Below are positions 37,295 through 47,900 of a stretch of DNA of 64,000 nt, in pieces. The translations under genes and the position numbers were made by a program. This DNA is from an uncultured Bacteroidales bacterium. GTDB taxonomy: Bacteria; Bacteroidota; Bacteroidia; Bacteroidales; UBA932. Within the stretch, counting starts at the first letter, position 1. Each line of letters starts with the position of its first letter. Where the stretch lies: contig CALYTI010000005.1 in assembly GCA_945487035.1 (NCBI GenBank), forward strand, positions 1-64,000, written 5' to 3'. Under the pieces are notes generated by a model. That model searched no databases and was not told where the DNA came from. It was given only the letters and a program-made list of their open reading frames with translations.

Positions 37295-37945
37295 ATGATG
37301 AAAATAAAAAGATTTGTCTTCAATCCCTTCCAGGAGAACACCTATCTGGTGGAGTCTCCTCAAGGAAATTGTCTGATAGTTGACCCGGGAGCCTATGACC
37401 GGGAAGAAAAGGAAGCCCTTTTAGGTGAACTCCGCGGGAAAGAGCCTGAGGCGGTGCTTCTTACCCACGGGCATCCGGACCATCTGGCAGCGGCGGGCCT
37501 GCTGCAGCGGGAGTTCGGGGTGAAAGTTTTCATGCACCCTGACGATGCGGATGTACCGTCGCACATTGCAGGCCCGCTCGCCGCGCATCTCGATTTGGAG
37601 TTTGAAACCACCCCGCTCAGCGACGGTCAGGTACTGCAGCTTTTGGGACTGGAATGCAAGGTGATTCACACCCCGGGGCATTCTCCCGGCGGAGTGTGCT
37701 ATTGGTTCGAGAGCGAGAATGTGCTGTTCACAGGAGACACCCTGTTCCGCGGCACTATAGGCCGGACGGACCTTTACAAAGGGGAATATGACGACCTTAT
37801 CCGCAGCGTGATGGACAAGATCATGGGACTGCCCGGCTGCACGGATGTGCTTCCAGGTCACGCCGGAGCAACTACAATTGCCGAAGAACGCACGGAGAAT
37901 CCTTTTCTTCAGCCCTTCAACGAGCCGGAAGAAGACCTCGGATAG
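37295..37945 (+). CDS. Metallo-beta-lactamase-fold hydrolase (glyoxalase II-like)
   Basis: A 216-residue cytosolic protein. The metal-binding motif is LLTHGHPDHLAAAG, the next His lies in IHTPGHSPGGVCYW, the bridging Asp in LFTGDTLFRGTIGRTDL and the last His in VLPGHAGATTI. This matches the GloB/thioesterase-like branch of the superfamily. Substrate unknown; relatives hydrolyse S-lactoylglutathione or other thioesters. Two adjacent ATGs (37295 and 37298) are possible starts. Confidence 0.92.
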   Translation: MMKIKRFVFNPFQENTYLVESPQGNCLIVDPGAYDREEKEALLGELRGKEPEAVLLTHGHPDHLAAAGLLQREFGVKVFMHPDDADVPSHIAGPLAAHLDLEFETTPLSDGQVLQLLGLECKVIHTPGHSPGGVCYWFESENVLFTGDTLFRGTIGRTDLYKGEYDDLIRSVMDKIMGLPGCTDVLPGHAGATTIAEERTENPFLQPFNEPEEDLG

Positions 37946-37967
37946 AGCGATTGCAACAATAAAATTG

Positions 37968-37975
37968 TATCTTTG
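37968..37975 (+). promoter_or_regulatory. -7 box of the AAA/PD-(D/E)XK gene
   Basis: TATCTTTG, 24 bases before the ATG at 38000. It covers the alternative upstream start at 37973, which argues against that start. A TTG lies only 14 bases upstream, so the -33 is poor. Confidence 0.45.
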
Positions 37976-37999
37976 CCCATAACAGAAACCGATGAAGAT

Positions 38000-39547
38000 A
38001 TGTTGTACCCTATAGGCATACAGAATTTTGAGGATTTGCGAAGAAACGAATTTGTATATGTGGATAAGACTCGCCACATATATCGATTAGCATCTACAGG
38101 CAAATACTATTTCCTCAGCCGCCCAAGAAGATTCGGCAAGAGCCTTCTCGTATCCACTATGGAGGCCTATTTCAAGGGTAAGAAAGAACTCTTCACCGGC
38201 TTGGCCCTGGAGGAACTGGAGAAAGACTGGATCGAGTATCCGGTATTGCATCTGGACCTGAACGGGAGCAAATATATGAATGCCGGGGACCTGGATGATG
38301 TCTTGAACATGAACCTTTGTCGCTGGGAGGCAGAGTATGGGGTCTCTACCATCTATCGTACACCATCAGTCAGATTTCAGACTGTCATTGATACGGCCTA
38401 TGAGAAGACCGGCAGACAGGTTGTCATCCTCATAGATGAATATGATAAACCCATTGTTGACAATCTTGGGAATCCGGAAGTTGCTGATGACTTCAAAAAA
38501 ACTCTTCAGGGATTCTACAGCGTACTGAAGGCCAAAGACGGTCAGATACGTTTCGGTTTCCTTACAGGTGTGTCCAAGATTGGCAAGTTGAGCGTTTTCA
38601 GCGGATTGAACAATTTGAGGGACATTTCGATGCTGCCGGAATATTCTGACATTTGTGGGATATCGGAGGAAGACATTCACAGATTCTTTGGCGAGAGTGT
38701 TGCCGAACTGGCTGATGCAAATCAGTTAAGTGTTGATGAGTGCTTCAAGAGACTGAAGGACAGGTACGACGGATATCATTTCTCGGAAGATTCTGTTGGG
38801 ATGTATAACCCATTCAGTTTATTGAACACCTTCAGTTCAAACAAATTCAAAGACTATTGGTTTGAAACCGGCACCCCTACTCTTCTTGTCAATGTGATGA
38901 AGCAGACAGCATTCGATATCACCACACTGTCAGACAACGTAGAGGTAGCGTCCGACGATTTGAGCGGCATGCAGGATATTGTCAACAGTCCGATACCTTT
39001 GTTTTTTCAGACTGGATATCTTACCATCAAGGATTATGACCAGGAATTCAACATATACACGCTTGGCTTCCCTAACGATGAGGTCAAGAGCGGATTCTTG
39101 AAGTTCATATTCTCTTATTATGTTCCTGTCAATCCTGCTGAAGGGAATACGACAACTGCAAAACTAGCAAAAGCTCTCAGAACAGGCACACCGGATGTGT
39201 TTATGCGTACATTGGAAGCCTTGTTTGCCAATACCACCTACCAGATTCAAGGAGATGCGGAAAAGGATTTCCAATATGCGATGTATATCATAATGGAACT
39301 TCTTGGCGAATATGTACAGGCAGAACGGGCAACAAGCAATGGAAGGATTGACCTTCTGCTCCAAACCAAAGACTACATCTATATCATTGAGGTGAAAATC
39401 GACAACACCGCAGATGTTGCATTGCAACAGATCGAGGAAAAAGGCTATGCAAAACCGTTTGTGGATGACCCTAGAAAGATCTTCAAAATCGGCGTAAGTT
39501 TCTCTACCGAGAACAGACGTATCGAGGATTGGAAAATTGCTGAATAA
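38000..39547 (+). CDS. AAA-ATPase-like protein with C-terminal PD-(D/E)XK nuclease domain
   Basis: A 515-residue protein of the AAA-ATPase-like plus PDDEXK_9 architecture, frequent and often multicopy in Bacteroidales. N terminus: YPIGIQNFEDLRRNEFVYVDKT and a Walker A variant FLSRPRRFGKSLL; Walker B VVILIDEYDKPI. C terminus: nuclease-type motif GRIDLLLQTKDYIYIIEVKID. Start at 38000 is chosen because family members begin close to YPIG and the promoter box overlaps the earlier ATG. The gene is somewhat more AT-rich than its neighbours and stands alone between a hydrolase gene and the terminator, which fits an accessory element. Cellular role is not established. Confidence 0.88.
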   Translation: MLYPIGIQNFEDLRRNEFVYVDKTRHIYRLASTGKYYFLSRPRRFGKSLLVSTMEAYFKGKKELFTGLALEELEKDWIEYPVLHLDLNGSKYMNAGDLDDVLNMNLCRWEAEYGVSTIYRTPSVRFQTVIDTAYEKTGRQVVILIDEYDKPIVDNLGNPEVADDFKKTLQGFYSVLKAKDGQIRFGFLTGVSKIGKLSVFSGLNNLRDISMLPEYSDICGISEEDIHRFFGESVAELADANQLSVDECFKRLKDRYDGYHFSEDSVGMYNPFSLLNTFSSNKFKDYWFETGTPTLLVNVMKQTAFDITTLSDNVEVASDDLSGMQDIVNSPIPLFFQTGYLTIKDYDQEFNIYTLGFPNDEVKSGFLKFIFSYYVPVNPAEGNTTTAKLAKALRTGTPDVFMRTLEALFANTTYQIQGDAEKDFQYAMYIIMELLGEYVQAERATSNGRIDLLLQTKDYIYIIEVKIDNTADVALQQIEEKGYAKPFVDDPRKIFKIGVSFSTENRRIEDWKIAE

Positions 39548-39562
39548 AATACTCATAAAAAA

Positions 39563-39586
39563 GAGGGTGGCCGTTTGGCCACCCTC
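39563..39586 (-). terminator. Strong rho-independent terminator of the SusCD operon; convergent
   Basis: Perfect 10-base stem GAGGGTGGCC / GGCCACCCTC with a 4-base loop, followed on the minus strand by six T residues. It ends the transcript carrying the BACON lipoprotein gene (stop at 39592). On the plus strand the hairpin also follows the stop at 39547. Confidence 0.92.
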
Positions 39587-39591
39587 AAATG

Positions 39592-42500
39592 TTATTTGGA
39601 AATTACGATGTTGTCGATGTAGTAGCGATGCTGTCCGCTTGCTTTGAAGTTGCCGTCGAAACCTTCCTGACAGCAAATCTTGATAACAGTGGAAGCATTC
39701 ACATTTTTAATGACAAAACTTGAATGGGTGAATACCGGCTCTGACTCATGATCGGTCCTGATCTGATCGGCAGGAGTGCTGGACTTGGTTCCATTCTCAA
39801 ACTCGCCATCACCCTCAATTACCACCTGAAGATGAACTTCATCCAAAGCACTGCCAGTCTGGTGAGAAGCCCAATCGAAGGAGATAGTCAGCTCATCGTA
39901 AGACTTGGAGAAAGGCTGGAAGGCCAATCCGTCCTGATTGTTGCCTTTGCAGAACTTCAGATACGGATTCTCCGGAGTTCCCTGAAGATACATACACCAG
40001 GTAGTGTGAAGATGGCTGTAACCGACTTCCTTCAGGAAAGCCTCCCAAGAACCTGACTCATTGCCAGAGAGCTTGTCATAATCAGACTGGACATTGAATG
40101 AGTTGCTATTGCTGTCCGTGATTCTTGCTTCAAGGTTGTCATAAGTGCCATAGATAAAGTCTGAGCAAGGTTTGCCCTTAACTTCACAGATTGACTCCAT
40201 AACCGGTGCGAGCCAGTCGAAGTGCTCTTCGAATACGATAGGAGACTCACCTGGAACAACCAGGATATTGTCGAGGAAGAAGCGGCCTGCGCCGAAATTA
40301 GTGGTGAAGTCGTAAGTTCCATCATCCTTGATTACATTTCCGTTCACGAAGTCAAGCTTGGTGTTGGAAGTAGCTCCGAGAATGGTAGCCTTTGCCTTGT
40401 TCCACAAATAATGACCGGCCTCCTGTACTGTAGTGAAATCAGCCCTCTTCGTTCCGTCTGCGAAAGTACCGTCTCCTACTATCACAACAGTCATAGTACC
40501 GCCATCAATAGTGCCGGAACCCTGAACCATCATACAGAAATCGAAACTGAGATCCAGATTCTGAGTGCCCTCGATGTACTTTCCGAGATTAAGCTCCAGA
40601 CCGGTATTGCCATTTGCTTTTGTCTTGCAGAACTTGAGGTACTCATCCTGAGGATAGATAACCTTATTGCCCGGATAGAGGTCAACATAGCCCTTCTCTG
40701 CAAATGCAGCAGCAAATTCCTCCGTATTGAACGGAGCAGTAGTATAGGCATTAGGAGCATTGCTATCGGAACCGTCAGAACCTACAGTGTCACCAATCTT
40801 CTTTTCAGGGTTGAGTTCGGCATACTGTGCATTGAACGGTGCGAGCCAGCTGAAGTCATCCTCGAAGACAGCGGCAACGCTAGGATGAACGCCCTGCTCG
40901 ACGGTAAGCACGGTCTGAATGCCGAGTTCCTCGTTTCCGAAGGTAACGTGGCCGGTGCGGGTCTCGGTCTCGCTTGCATTCTCAAGAATGTAGAGAGTCA
41001 CCTCTTCCTTGCGGACCAGAGTCTTGGTCTCAGGAGTAAGGGAAATCCAATCCACATCGGAAGAAACTGTGTAGTCAACAGTGGTCTGAACCTTCACTTT
41101 GACGGTCTGGCCCTTGTAGCTGACTGACTTGCTGTTGCCATCGATGGAAATCATTGGGTCAAGATCCTGACCTGCCGCACTCTGGATAACAGGAACAGCC
41201 TGCTTGCTGGAAGCGGAGAAGATATTGAGTTTGCCCTCACGAAGGTTGGAAGAAACAGACTCGTCGCAAGTAACGGTAATCTCAGTCTTCTCTCCTGCAA
41301 GTCCGGAAGTAACATCCAGATGGAGCCAGTCAACAGAAGACTCGATTGTAAAGTCGTAGTCTGAAGTAACTGTAATCTTCTTAGCCTCCTCCGGCTTGCC
41401 CTCGAAGGCAAGGTAACCAGGGTTGCAGATAATGTTGGCCATAACAGGGTCAACGTCAGGACGATCCTCTCCGTCACCTTCCTCAACTATAGTAATGGAA
41501 GGCCACCACTCGACTCCACCCTCTCCGGTATCTGTTACGGCAAGACGGGCGGTACCTCCGTTGCGGGCTTCCAATGGACCTTCACCGTTTGCCCGCCAGT
41601 TGGCCATGCAGCGGAAACGGAACCAGCAATGTTCGGTGTTGTGGTTGTAGGTAACGGTAGTATTGATCTTGATATTGGTGGAACCGTCAGATGCCATCTG
41701 ATGGGTGTAGGTAATCAAAGTACCCGTTTCATCTGTCTCGTAGGCCTCACCAGCCACCTTCCAGTGGTCACCGTCATAGTACTCCAGCTGCCAGAACTTA
41801 GGGTTGGTAGCGGAAACGCGGCTCTCGAACTTGATCTGAACCTTGGAACCCGCCTTGATGGCGCCATCTCCCTTGAGGAGCCAGAAGTCACCCGGCCAGG
41901 CACCGGTAATGCGAGGGTTGTCTCCGGAGATATCCCTCTTGAAATTGTCTTTGGAGTTGTCAATGAGAGTTTCCATCTCCACTTTTGCATCCCACTCGGC
42001 AAGGAAGTCGAGAGGAGGGTCGCAGGCAGGGATATAGGAAATGGTTCCGAAGCCCTTGATGGCCTCAAGGGAGTTCTTGGCAGCCCAGGATTCTGTGTTA
42101 TAATTGAGCAGGCCTGCAGTCTTTGCGCCAGCACCGTTAGCCCATACTACCGGGTATGGAATGAGTGTTTCATCAACCCCGGCATCGGTAATCCTGGTAA
42201 TAATGAGGGCTGGATTCTGCTCATAAACTCCTACATAGTAACCGTAAGCCACGATTTTGTGGAGGTTCAGGGCTGCGAGGTCCTGAGTCAAGAGCACGAG
42301 GTCGAGCCTCTTCTCCTTGTCCGCAAAACGCATCTGGGAACCTACAAGCGAGCCTGAAACCTCGAGGTATTCCGAGCTTGCGCCTGCATACTCCTCAACA
42401 TCGGTGAGAGCCTTAGGCTCCGGATAGGTAACCTTCCCGTCTGTAGCTGTAATTTCGAAGAGCTCGACATCGAGATTGATGGCAGGAATGCCGTAGGTGG

Positions 42501-43089
42501 AAACGCGGTCACCAGTGAGCTTCACGGTATCACCCGGCTTGATTTCAGCCTCAACAGCACCATAGACAATAATATTGGAAGTGCCGTCCGAAATCACAAA
42601 GGCATCCTTTGCGACAGCCACAACGGTGGAAACAGGAATCTGGGCCACGCGATTGTCCTCAAGCGCGAGCGCCTCGGTAACGGTGACATCCTTGGTTCCC
42701 TTGTACTTATTTCCCTTCTGGGACACGGTAACGGTAAAATTCTTTCCCGATTTCTCGAGTCCGGCCTTGAGCAGCACCTTGGCCTCGCGAGGGAAGTCAG
42801 GCTCTCCGTCAAGGATATTGTCAGTAACGGATACGGTCAATTCCATATTGCCCTGTCCGCTCAAGCGGTCGAGTGTAATCCATTCGGCATCGCACTCGAC
42901 AGTCCAAAGACCATCGGAGTAAACAGGAAGAACCACTGGCTCATTCTGCTCCACTTCGAAAGTCAGGCTTGCAATCTCTGATCCGACTATGGTCGAAGGC
43001 AGGAGTTCTTCCGTCTTCTTGCAGGCGGAAAGCATTCCGAGTGCAAGAAGGGAAGCAGCCATTATTCTGACTATTCTGTTAGTTTTCAT
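39592..43089 (-). CDS. Large BACON-domain surface lipoprotein with duplicated C-terminal modules
   Basis: A 1165-residue predicted lipoprotein (lipobox MLSACKK, Cys23). A BACON-like domain (about 40-135, WTVECDAEWITLD) is followed by an OB-fold-like segment (about 140-250), a central beta-rich module (about 300-540), two more BACON-type domains (about 550-730; SSVDWLHLDV and SSDVDWISLTPE) and two related C-terminal modules of about 200 residues each, beginning FEDDFSWLAPF and FEEHFDWLAPV. Such proteins follow susD genes and serve as surface glycan-binding proteins; that role is inferred here. Last gene of the operon, 17 bases after susD. Confidence 0.9.
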   Translation of the reverse strand: MKTNRIVRIMAASLLALGMLSACKKTEELLPSTIVGSEIASLTFEVEQNEPVVLPVYSDGLWTVECDAEWITLDRLSGQGNMELTVSVTDNILDGEPDFPREAKVLLKAGLEKSGKNFTVTVSQKGNKYKGTKDVTVTEALALEDNRVAQIPVSTVVAVAKDAFVISDGTSNIIVYGAVEAEIKPGDTVKLTGDRVSTYGIPAINLDVELFEITATDGKVTYPEPKALTDVEEYAGASSEYLEVSGSLVGSQMRFADKEKRLDLVLLTQDLAALNLHKIVAYGYYVGVYEQNPALIITRITDAGVDETLIPYPVVWANGAGAKTAGLLNYNTESWAAKNSLEAIKGFGTISYIPACDPPLDFLAEWDAKVEMETLIDNSKDNFKRDISGDNPRITGAWPGDFWLLKGDGAIKAGSKVQIKFESRVSATNPKFWQLEYYDGDHWKVAGEAYETDETGTLITYTHQMASDGSTNIKINTTVTYNHNTEHCWFRFRCMANWRANGEGPLEARNGGTARLAVTDTGEGGVEWWPSITIVEEGDGEDRPDVDPVMANIICNPGYLAFEGKPEEAKKITVTSDYDFTIESSVDWLHLDVTSGLAGEKTEITVTCDESVSSNLREGKLNIFSASSKQAVPVIQSAAGQDLDPMISIDGNSKSVSYKGQTVKVKVQTTVDYTVSSDVDWISLTPETKTLVRKEEVTLYILENASETETRTGHVTFGNEELGIQTVLTVEQGVHPSVAAVFEDDFSWLAPFNAQYAELNPEKKIGDTVGSDGSDSNAPNAYTTAPFNTEEFAAAFAEKGYVDLYPGNKVIYPQDEYLKFCKTKANGNTGLELNLGKYIEGTQNLDLSFDFCMMVQGSGTIDGGTMTVVIVGDGTFADGTKRADFTTVQEAGHYLWNKAKATILGATSNTKLDFVNGNVIKDDGTYDFTTNFGAGRFFLDNILVVPGESPIVFEEHFDWLAPVMESICEVKGKPCSDFIYGTYDNLEARITDSNSNSFNVQSDYDKLSGNESGSWEAFLKEVGYSHLHTTWCMYLQGTPENPYLKFCKGNNQDGLAFQPFSKSYDELTISFDWASHQTGSALDEVHLQVVIEGDGEFENGTKSSTPADQIRTDHESEPVFTHSSFVIKNVNASTVIKICCQEGFDGNFKASGQHRYYIDNIVISK

Positions 43090-43106
43090 TTTCTGTACCC
43101 ATTAGA

Positions 43107-44915
43107 TTAGTAATCCAGACCGTCAACCCAACCAGGATTCTGTGCGAGTTCCCTGTTAAGCTCACGCTCTTCTGTAGGAATAGGATAGAGATAATCCCTG
43201 TTCTCGTTGAATATGTGCTCTATCTTCTCGTGGAAGTGAACATATCCGCTCGTTCCTTCGGTAAGGATAATCTCAGGAGCATCTCCGCCAATCTTGTAAA
43301 CCTGAACCTTGTCCTTCGGCTTGTCACCTTTTTCGTAAAGGATGAAGTCAACAGCACCGTCACCACTGAGGTCATAGCGGCCGGCACCCTTGAAGTAAGG
43401 TCCATAGATGGCCTGCTCGATACACTTTCCTTCCCTCCAGCGCATAAGGTCATCCCAACGGCGTCCCTCCTGGGCGAGCTCAATGGCGCGCTCACGACGG
43501 ATTTCAAGAATGACACCCTTGTTCTTCTGGGCGGCGGCGAGAATCGGGCTGGTGTAGCCGTACTCTGCACTGAGCAGGTAAGGGTCCGGATTTGCATTGG
43601 CTGCGGCCATATCCATATGAGGCATACCGACGCGATCGCGAAGCAGGTTGACGGAAATGTCAAGGTCATCCTGGGTGAGGATTCCGAGCTCAGCCTTGGC
43701 CTCGGCATAGATGAGATAGATCTCACCAAGCCTGTAGATAGGCAGGTCGTTGAAAGACATATCGACGCGGTCCTGATTGGAGTTGGCCGGGTCCATCACG
43801 AACTTCACAAGCTGGAAACCGGTGCAGGACACACCATAATCAGGAGCAAGGACTTCTGTGGAATTGATGCGGGTGTAGCCCGGAGTGCGGGTGATGCAGG
43901 CAAGGCGAGGGTCCCTGTCCTTAACCTCATCATTGAACTCAAGTGTCTCCCAGCCTTCCTGGTCGGTGAAGCGTGAGCCGTCCTTCATAAGGAAGCTGTC
44001 CACGAACTTCTTGGTAAGGCCAGGCATACCCTGGTTGGATACAAGCGCAAATGCGGTAGTGTTGTTCCTCCTGTCCATAGCCTGTTCGAAGCGCATTGCG
44101 AGAATCATCTCGTCCGTATCGGCTTCAGGCTCAGCAAAGAGCTGGAGGTAATCATCCTTGAGTTTGTATTTGCGGCTGTTCATAATCTCCTCGGCGGCCT
44201 GATAGGCAAGGATGAGAAGATCCTCGGAAGACTCGTATTCCTTAGACCAAGGGGTAGCAGGGTCGTGTGAGATGTTTCCAGGATGGTATTTGCGGAAAGT
44301 TCCCTCATAGAGGCAGACCTGAGCCTTGAGAGCGAGGGCGCTCCACTTGTTGACCCTGTAAACGGACTTGGCATCGGAAAGGTTGGCTATTGCATAATCG
44401 AGATCCTCGATGATATGGTGTACAACCTCCTCCCTTGAATCCCTTGTCTTCTCATAGAGAATAGGGTCATCGTTGTCGATGATATGGTCCAGCCAAGGCA
44501 CATCGCCGAAGCGCTTCACCTTCTCGAAATAGAAGTTGGCGCGGAAGAAGCGGGCAAGGGCAACATACTTTGTGCGGGCGGCCTCATCCGGGCAGTAGTC
44601 AATGTACTCGATGAGAGTGTTGATGCGGCGCAGCATGGAGTAGGACCAGCCGCCGCCGGATGCAGGCACCTGACGTGAATTGGTTCCGCGCATCTGTGCG
44701 GAAAGGTCCTTGTTCACGAAATGGTCGGTCTGCTGCTTGTAGAACCCGTCAATATCATTGTAAACGCCGTAGAAAGCATCGGAATACATTCTGAGATTGT
44801 CCTCCTGCTTGAAGAAAGTCTCCTTGTCAAGAGTAGCCTCAGGTTTGGTATTCAGGATATTGCAGGATACTGCTCCCACCAGGAGCGTAGCCAGTATTGC
44901 AGTATATTTTTTCAT
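43107..44915 (-). CDS. SusD/RagB-family outer-membrane lipoprotein
   Basis: A lipoprotein of about 602 residues (lipobox LVGAVSC) that forms the lid of a SusCD importer and binds the substrate. The sequence has the SusD opening after the Cys (LNTKPEATLDKETFFK), TPR-like helices (YVALARFFRANFYFEKVKRFGDVPW), and the conserved late segment ILEIRRERAIELAQEGRRWDDLMRW. The ATG at 44915 was chosen because it begins a standard signal peptide (MKKYTAILATLL) and follows an AGGA; another in-frame ATG lies at 44930, 3 bases after the susC stop. Substrate is not evident from sequence. Confidence 0.95.
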   Translation of the reverse strand: MKKYTAILATLLVGAVSCNILNTKPEATLDKETFFKQEDNLRMYSDAFYGVYNDIDGFYKQQTDHFVNKDLSAQMRGTNSRQVPASGGGWSYSMLRRINTLIEYIDYCPDEAARTKYVALARFFRANFYFEKVKRFGDVPWLDHIIDNDDPILYEKTRDSREEVVHHIIEDLDYAIANLSDAKSVYRVNKWSALALKAQVCLYEGTFRKYHPGNISHDPATPWSKEYESSEDLLILAYQAAEEIMNSRKYKLKDDYLQLFAEPEADTDEMILAMRFEQAMDRRNNTTAFALVSNQGMPGLTKKFVDSFLMKDGSRFTDQEGWETLEFNDEVKDRDPRLACITRTPGYTRINSTEVLAPDYGVSCTGFQLVKFVMDPANSNQDRVDMSFNDLPIYRLGEIYLIYAEAKAELGILTQDDLDISVNLLRDRVGMPHMDMAAANANPDPYLLSAEYGYTSPILAAAQKNKGVILEIRRERAIELAQEGRRWDDLMRWREGKCIEQAIYGPYFKGAGRYDLSGDGAVDFILYEKGDKPKDKVQVYKIGGDAPEIILTEGTSGYVHFHEKIEHIFNENRDYLYPIPTEERELNRELAQNPGWVDGLDY

Positions 44916-44933
44916 ATTCCTGATCTCCATTGT

Positions 44934-47900
44934 TTAGAAAGTAATGTCGATACCGAACATATAGGTCTTCTGCCAAGGATAGTACATCTGGTTGCGCGCG
45001 CTGTCGTTGGTGCTGTTCCTCTGGAATGCAGCTTCCGGGTCGAGGTGCTTTGTGACCTTGGTGAGCGGTGACCAGTAGTGAAGATTCTCGCCTGAGAAAT
45101 AAACCCTTACCTTCTCGAGAGAAAGAACCTTTGTGATTTCCTTAGGGATGGTGTATCCGACAGAGAGATTCTTCAGACGCAGGTAGCGGATGTTCTGCAG
45201 ATACCTGTCGTTGACCAGCCTGAGCTGACCGCCGGTAGAAGAGTAGGCGCGTGGCCTTGGAAAGTATGCATCAGGATTGTCCTCGCTCCAGCACATTGTG
45301 GTGTAGAAGTCCCTTGGGATGAATGATGCATAGGAGTAGGCGTATGGACCCCAGAAAGACATATTCATTCCGGCAGGATACCAGTAGTGGTCACCGGTTC
45401 CCTGGAAGAAGACGCTGGCATCAAAGCCCATATAGTCTATTGCGAAGGTAAATCCGTACTGCAGGCTTGCAAGGCTGTTTCCGAGGATTTCCCTGTCTCC
45501 TGGTTTCTCCGGAGTGTTATGTCCGATTCCCAGCTCCTTGTCGCCGTCGAGGTCAAGATACTTGAGGTCTCCGGCCATCACACCACCGCGCATACGTAAG
45601 GTTCCGATGTATGAAAGCTGATCGCAGACATTGGTGTTGTAGTCTATAGCCTCTTCGTCAGTAGCGAAGAATCCGTCGACCTTGAATCCCCAGATATCAC
45701 CTATCCTCTGGCCTACATAGTAGTCGCCGAGCAGGTGCTCAGGATTGTTGTCGTACCTGGTCACATAGGTTGAGTAGTCACTGAGAGTTCCGCGCAGGGA
45801 GTAACCGAAACGCTCCCCTGCAAGTTCGAAGGAATCCCTCCAGCTGAGTGAGAGCTCATAACCCTTGGTTGAAAGGTCGGCTGAGTTCTCCTTCGGTGCG
45901 TCGGCTCCGTAGATTGCAGGAATCTTGCTTCCCTTTACAAGCATGTTGAGGGTGTTGCGGACATACACGTCACCGGTGAACTCGAGCCTGTTTCCGAACA
46001 GGGCGATGTCGATACCGAGGTCCAGCTGCTCTGCGGTTTCCCAAGTCAGATTAGCGTTTACAGGAGCGGAGAGAGAGGCATATTTGCCGTTGATACTGCT
46101 CTCGCCGAAACTATAAGAGTAATGCTCCTTCGTATTGAAGTTGTAGAAGGACACTGCCTGGAGATAAGCGAAGTCAGCGACTTCCTGGTTGCCGAGGCGT
46201 CCGAAGGAAGCCCTGAGCTTGAAGTTGTCGAGAGTTCCCTTGAGATCCTCGAAGACAGGCTCCTCGCTGATACGCCAACCGGCTGAAGCTGAAGGGAAGA
46301 ATCCCCAACGATGACCGGGAGCAAAGCGGGAAGAACCGTCATAGCGTCCGGAAACCTCAAGCAGGTAACGTCCCTTGTAGTCGTAGTTCGCACGTGCGAA
46401 GAAACCGAGCAGGGCATTGCTGGTTGCTCCTCCGGAAACGCTTGACACAACCTCTCCGTTGGCATCGGTTCCGATGAGATTGAGGTCGTTGAGATAAGGG
46501 GTGGTGATATTCTGACCTGAAGCGGAAATGGACTTCCTGTGGTAGGTCTCGGCGTTCATACCTGCGGTAAGGGTAAAGTGATGGGCGTCAGCAAAGGTGT
46601 CCTCGTATGTTGCGAAGACATTGGCCGACTGCCTTACGTAGGTGGCAACAGTCTCGGTGAGCTCGTTCAGACCGGCTCCGGTTGAATAGGACTCCAGAGC
46701 TGAATCAGGATATCTGCGGTAGGTGATAGGATAGAGCCTTCCGGTGTCTCTGTTCTGATAGAGTCTATAGGTGTAGTTCCCCACTATCGAGAGCTGCTCT
46801 ACAGGCTTGATTGTCAGCTGAGTGGTGTTGGAGAAGTCGGTACGGACCTTGGTGTTCTTGTCTATTCCTTCTCCGAAGATGATCTGACGTCCGTTAGCGA
46901 TGTTTTTTCCTGCGGCAATCATAGGAGTACCGTAGGTCCAGGTTCCGTCAGGGTTCTTCAGAGGGAAGCAAGCAAGCGCGTGGCGGGAAGCGTAAGCGAA
47001 TGAGTCCTCGACATCACCTGCGCCGATCCAGTCGTAGCTGGAAGCGTAGAAGGAGGTATTGTTGGAAAGCCTTGCATACTTGTTGATCTTGAAATCAATC
47101 TTGCTGCGGAGGTTGTACTTCTGGAACACGTCAGGGTTGACCTTCACCACACCGGTCTGACGGTCATAACCGCCGGAGATGTAGTACTTCACATCCTTGT
47201 TGCCGCCGCTGATGGAGACGGAGTGGGAAGTGATAGGGTGCTGGTCATTGTAGAGTTCGTGGTACCAGTCGGTGTTGCAGTAGTAAACCCACTGGTTGCG
47301 GCCCTTTCGGAAATCCTCGACTATCCAAGGACGAGAAGGATCCTCGGTCACATCATTGATACGGGCGAGGAGCTGAATCATATCATCGTCCGTGTAGGCG
47401 GTGTAATTGGTGCCGCTGTCAGCATACCAGAACTTGTCCACGGTATAGGCTGCCCAGTAGCCTCGGGTCTCGTAGTCGGTGGAGGTGGTAGGCTCTTCCC
47501 AGCCCCAACGTCCGCTGTAACGGACTGTGGCCTTGCCGTCATCCCTCTTGGAATCCTTGGTGGTGACAAGCACTACACCGTAGGCACCACGGGCACCGTA
47601 AACGGCAGCTGCTGAGGCATCCTTGATAACTGAAATGCTGGCAACATCGGCAGGGTTGACACGGTTGATATCTCCCGGAACACCGTCGATGAGCACGAGC
47701 GGACTTGCCGCGTTGATGGAAGTTGTACCACGGATGTTCAAGGTTCCGGTGGAACCGGGATTACCCGTTGAGGTAGAGATATTGAAGCCGGCAACGGAAC
47801 CCTGCAACATGGTTGACAGGTTGTGAGCCACACGGTCTTCAAGGTCTTTGGACTCGACTGCGGTCACCGCGCCGGTGAGGTTGACTTTCTTCTGGGTACC

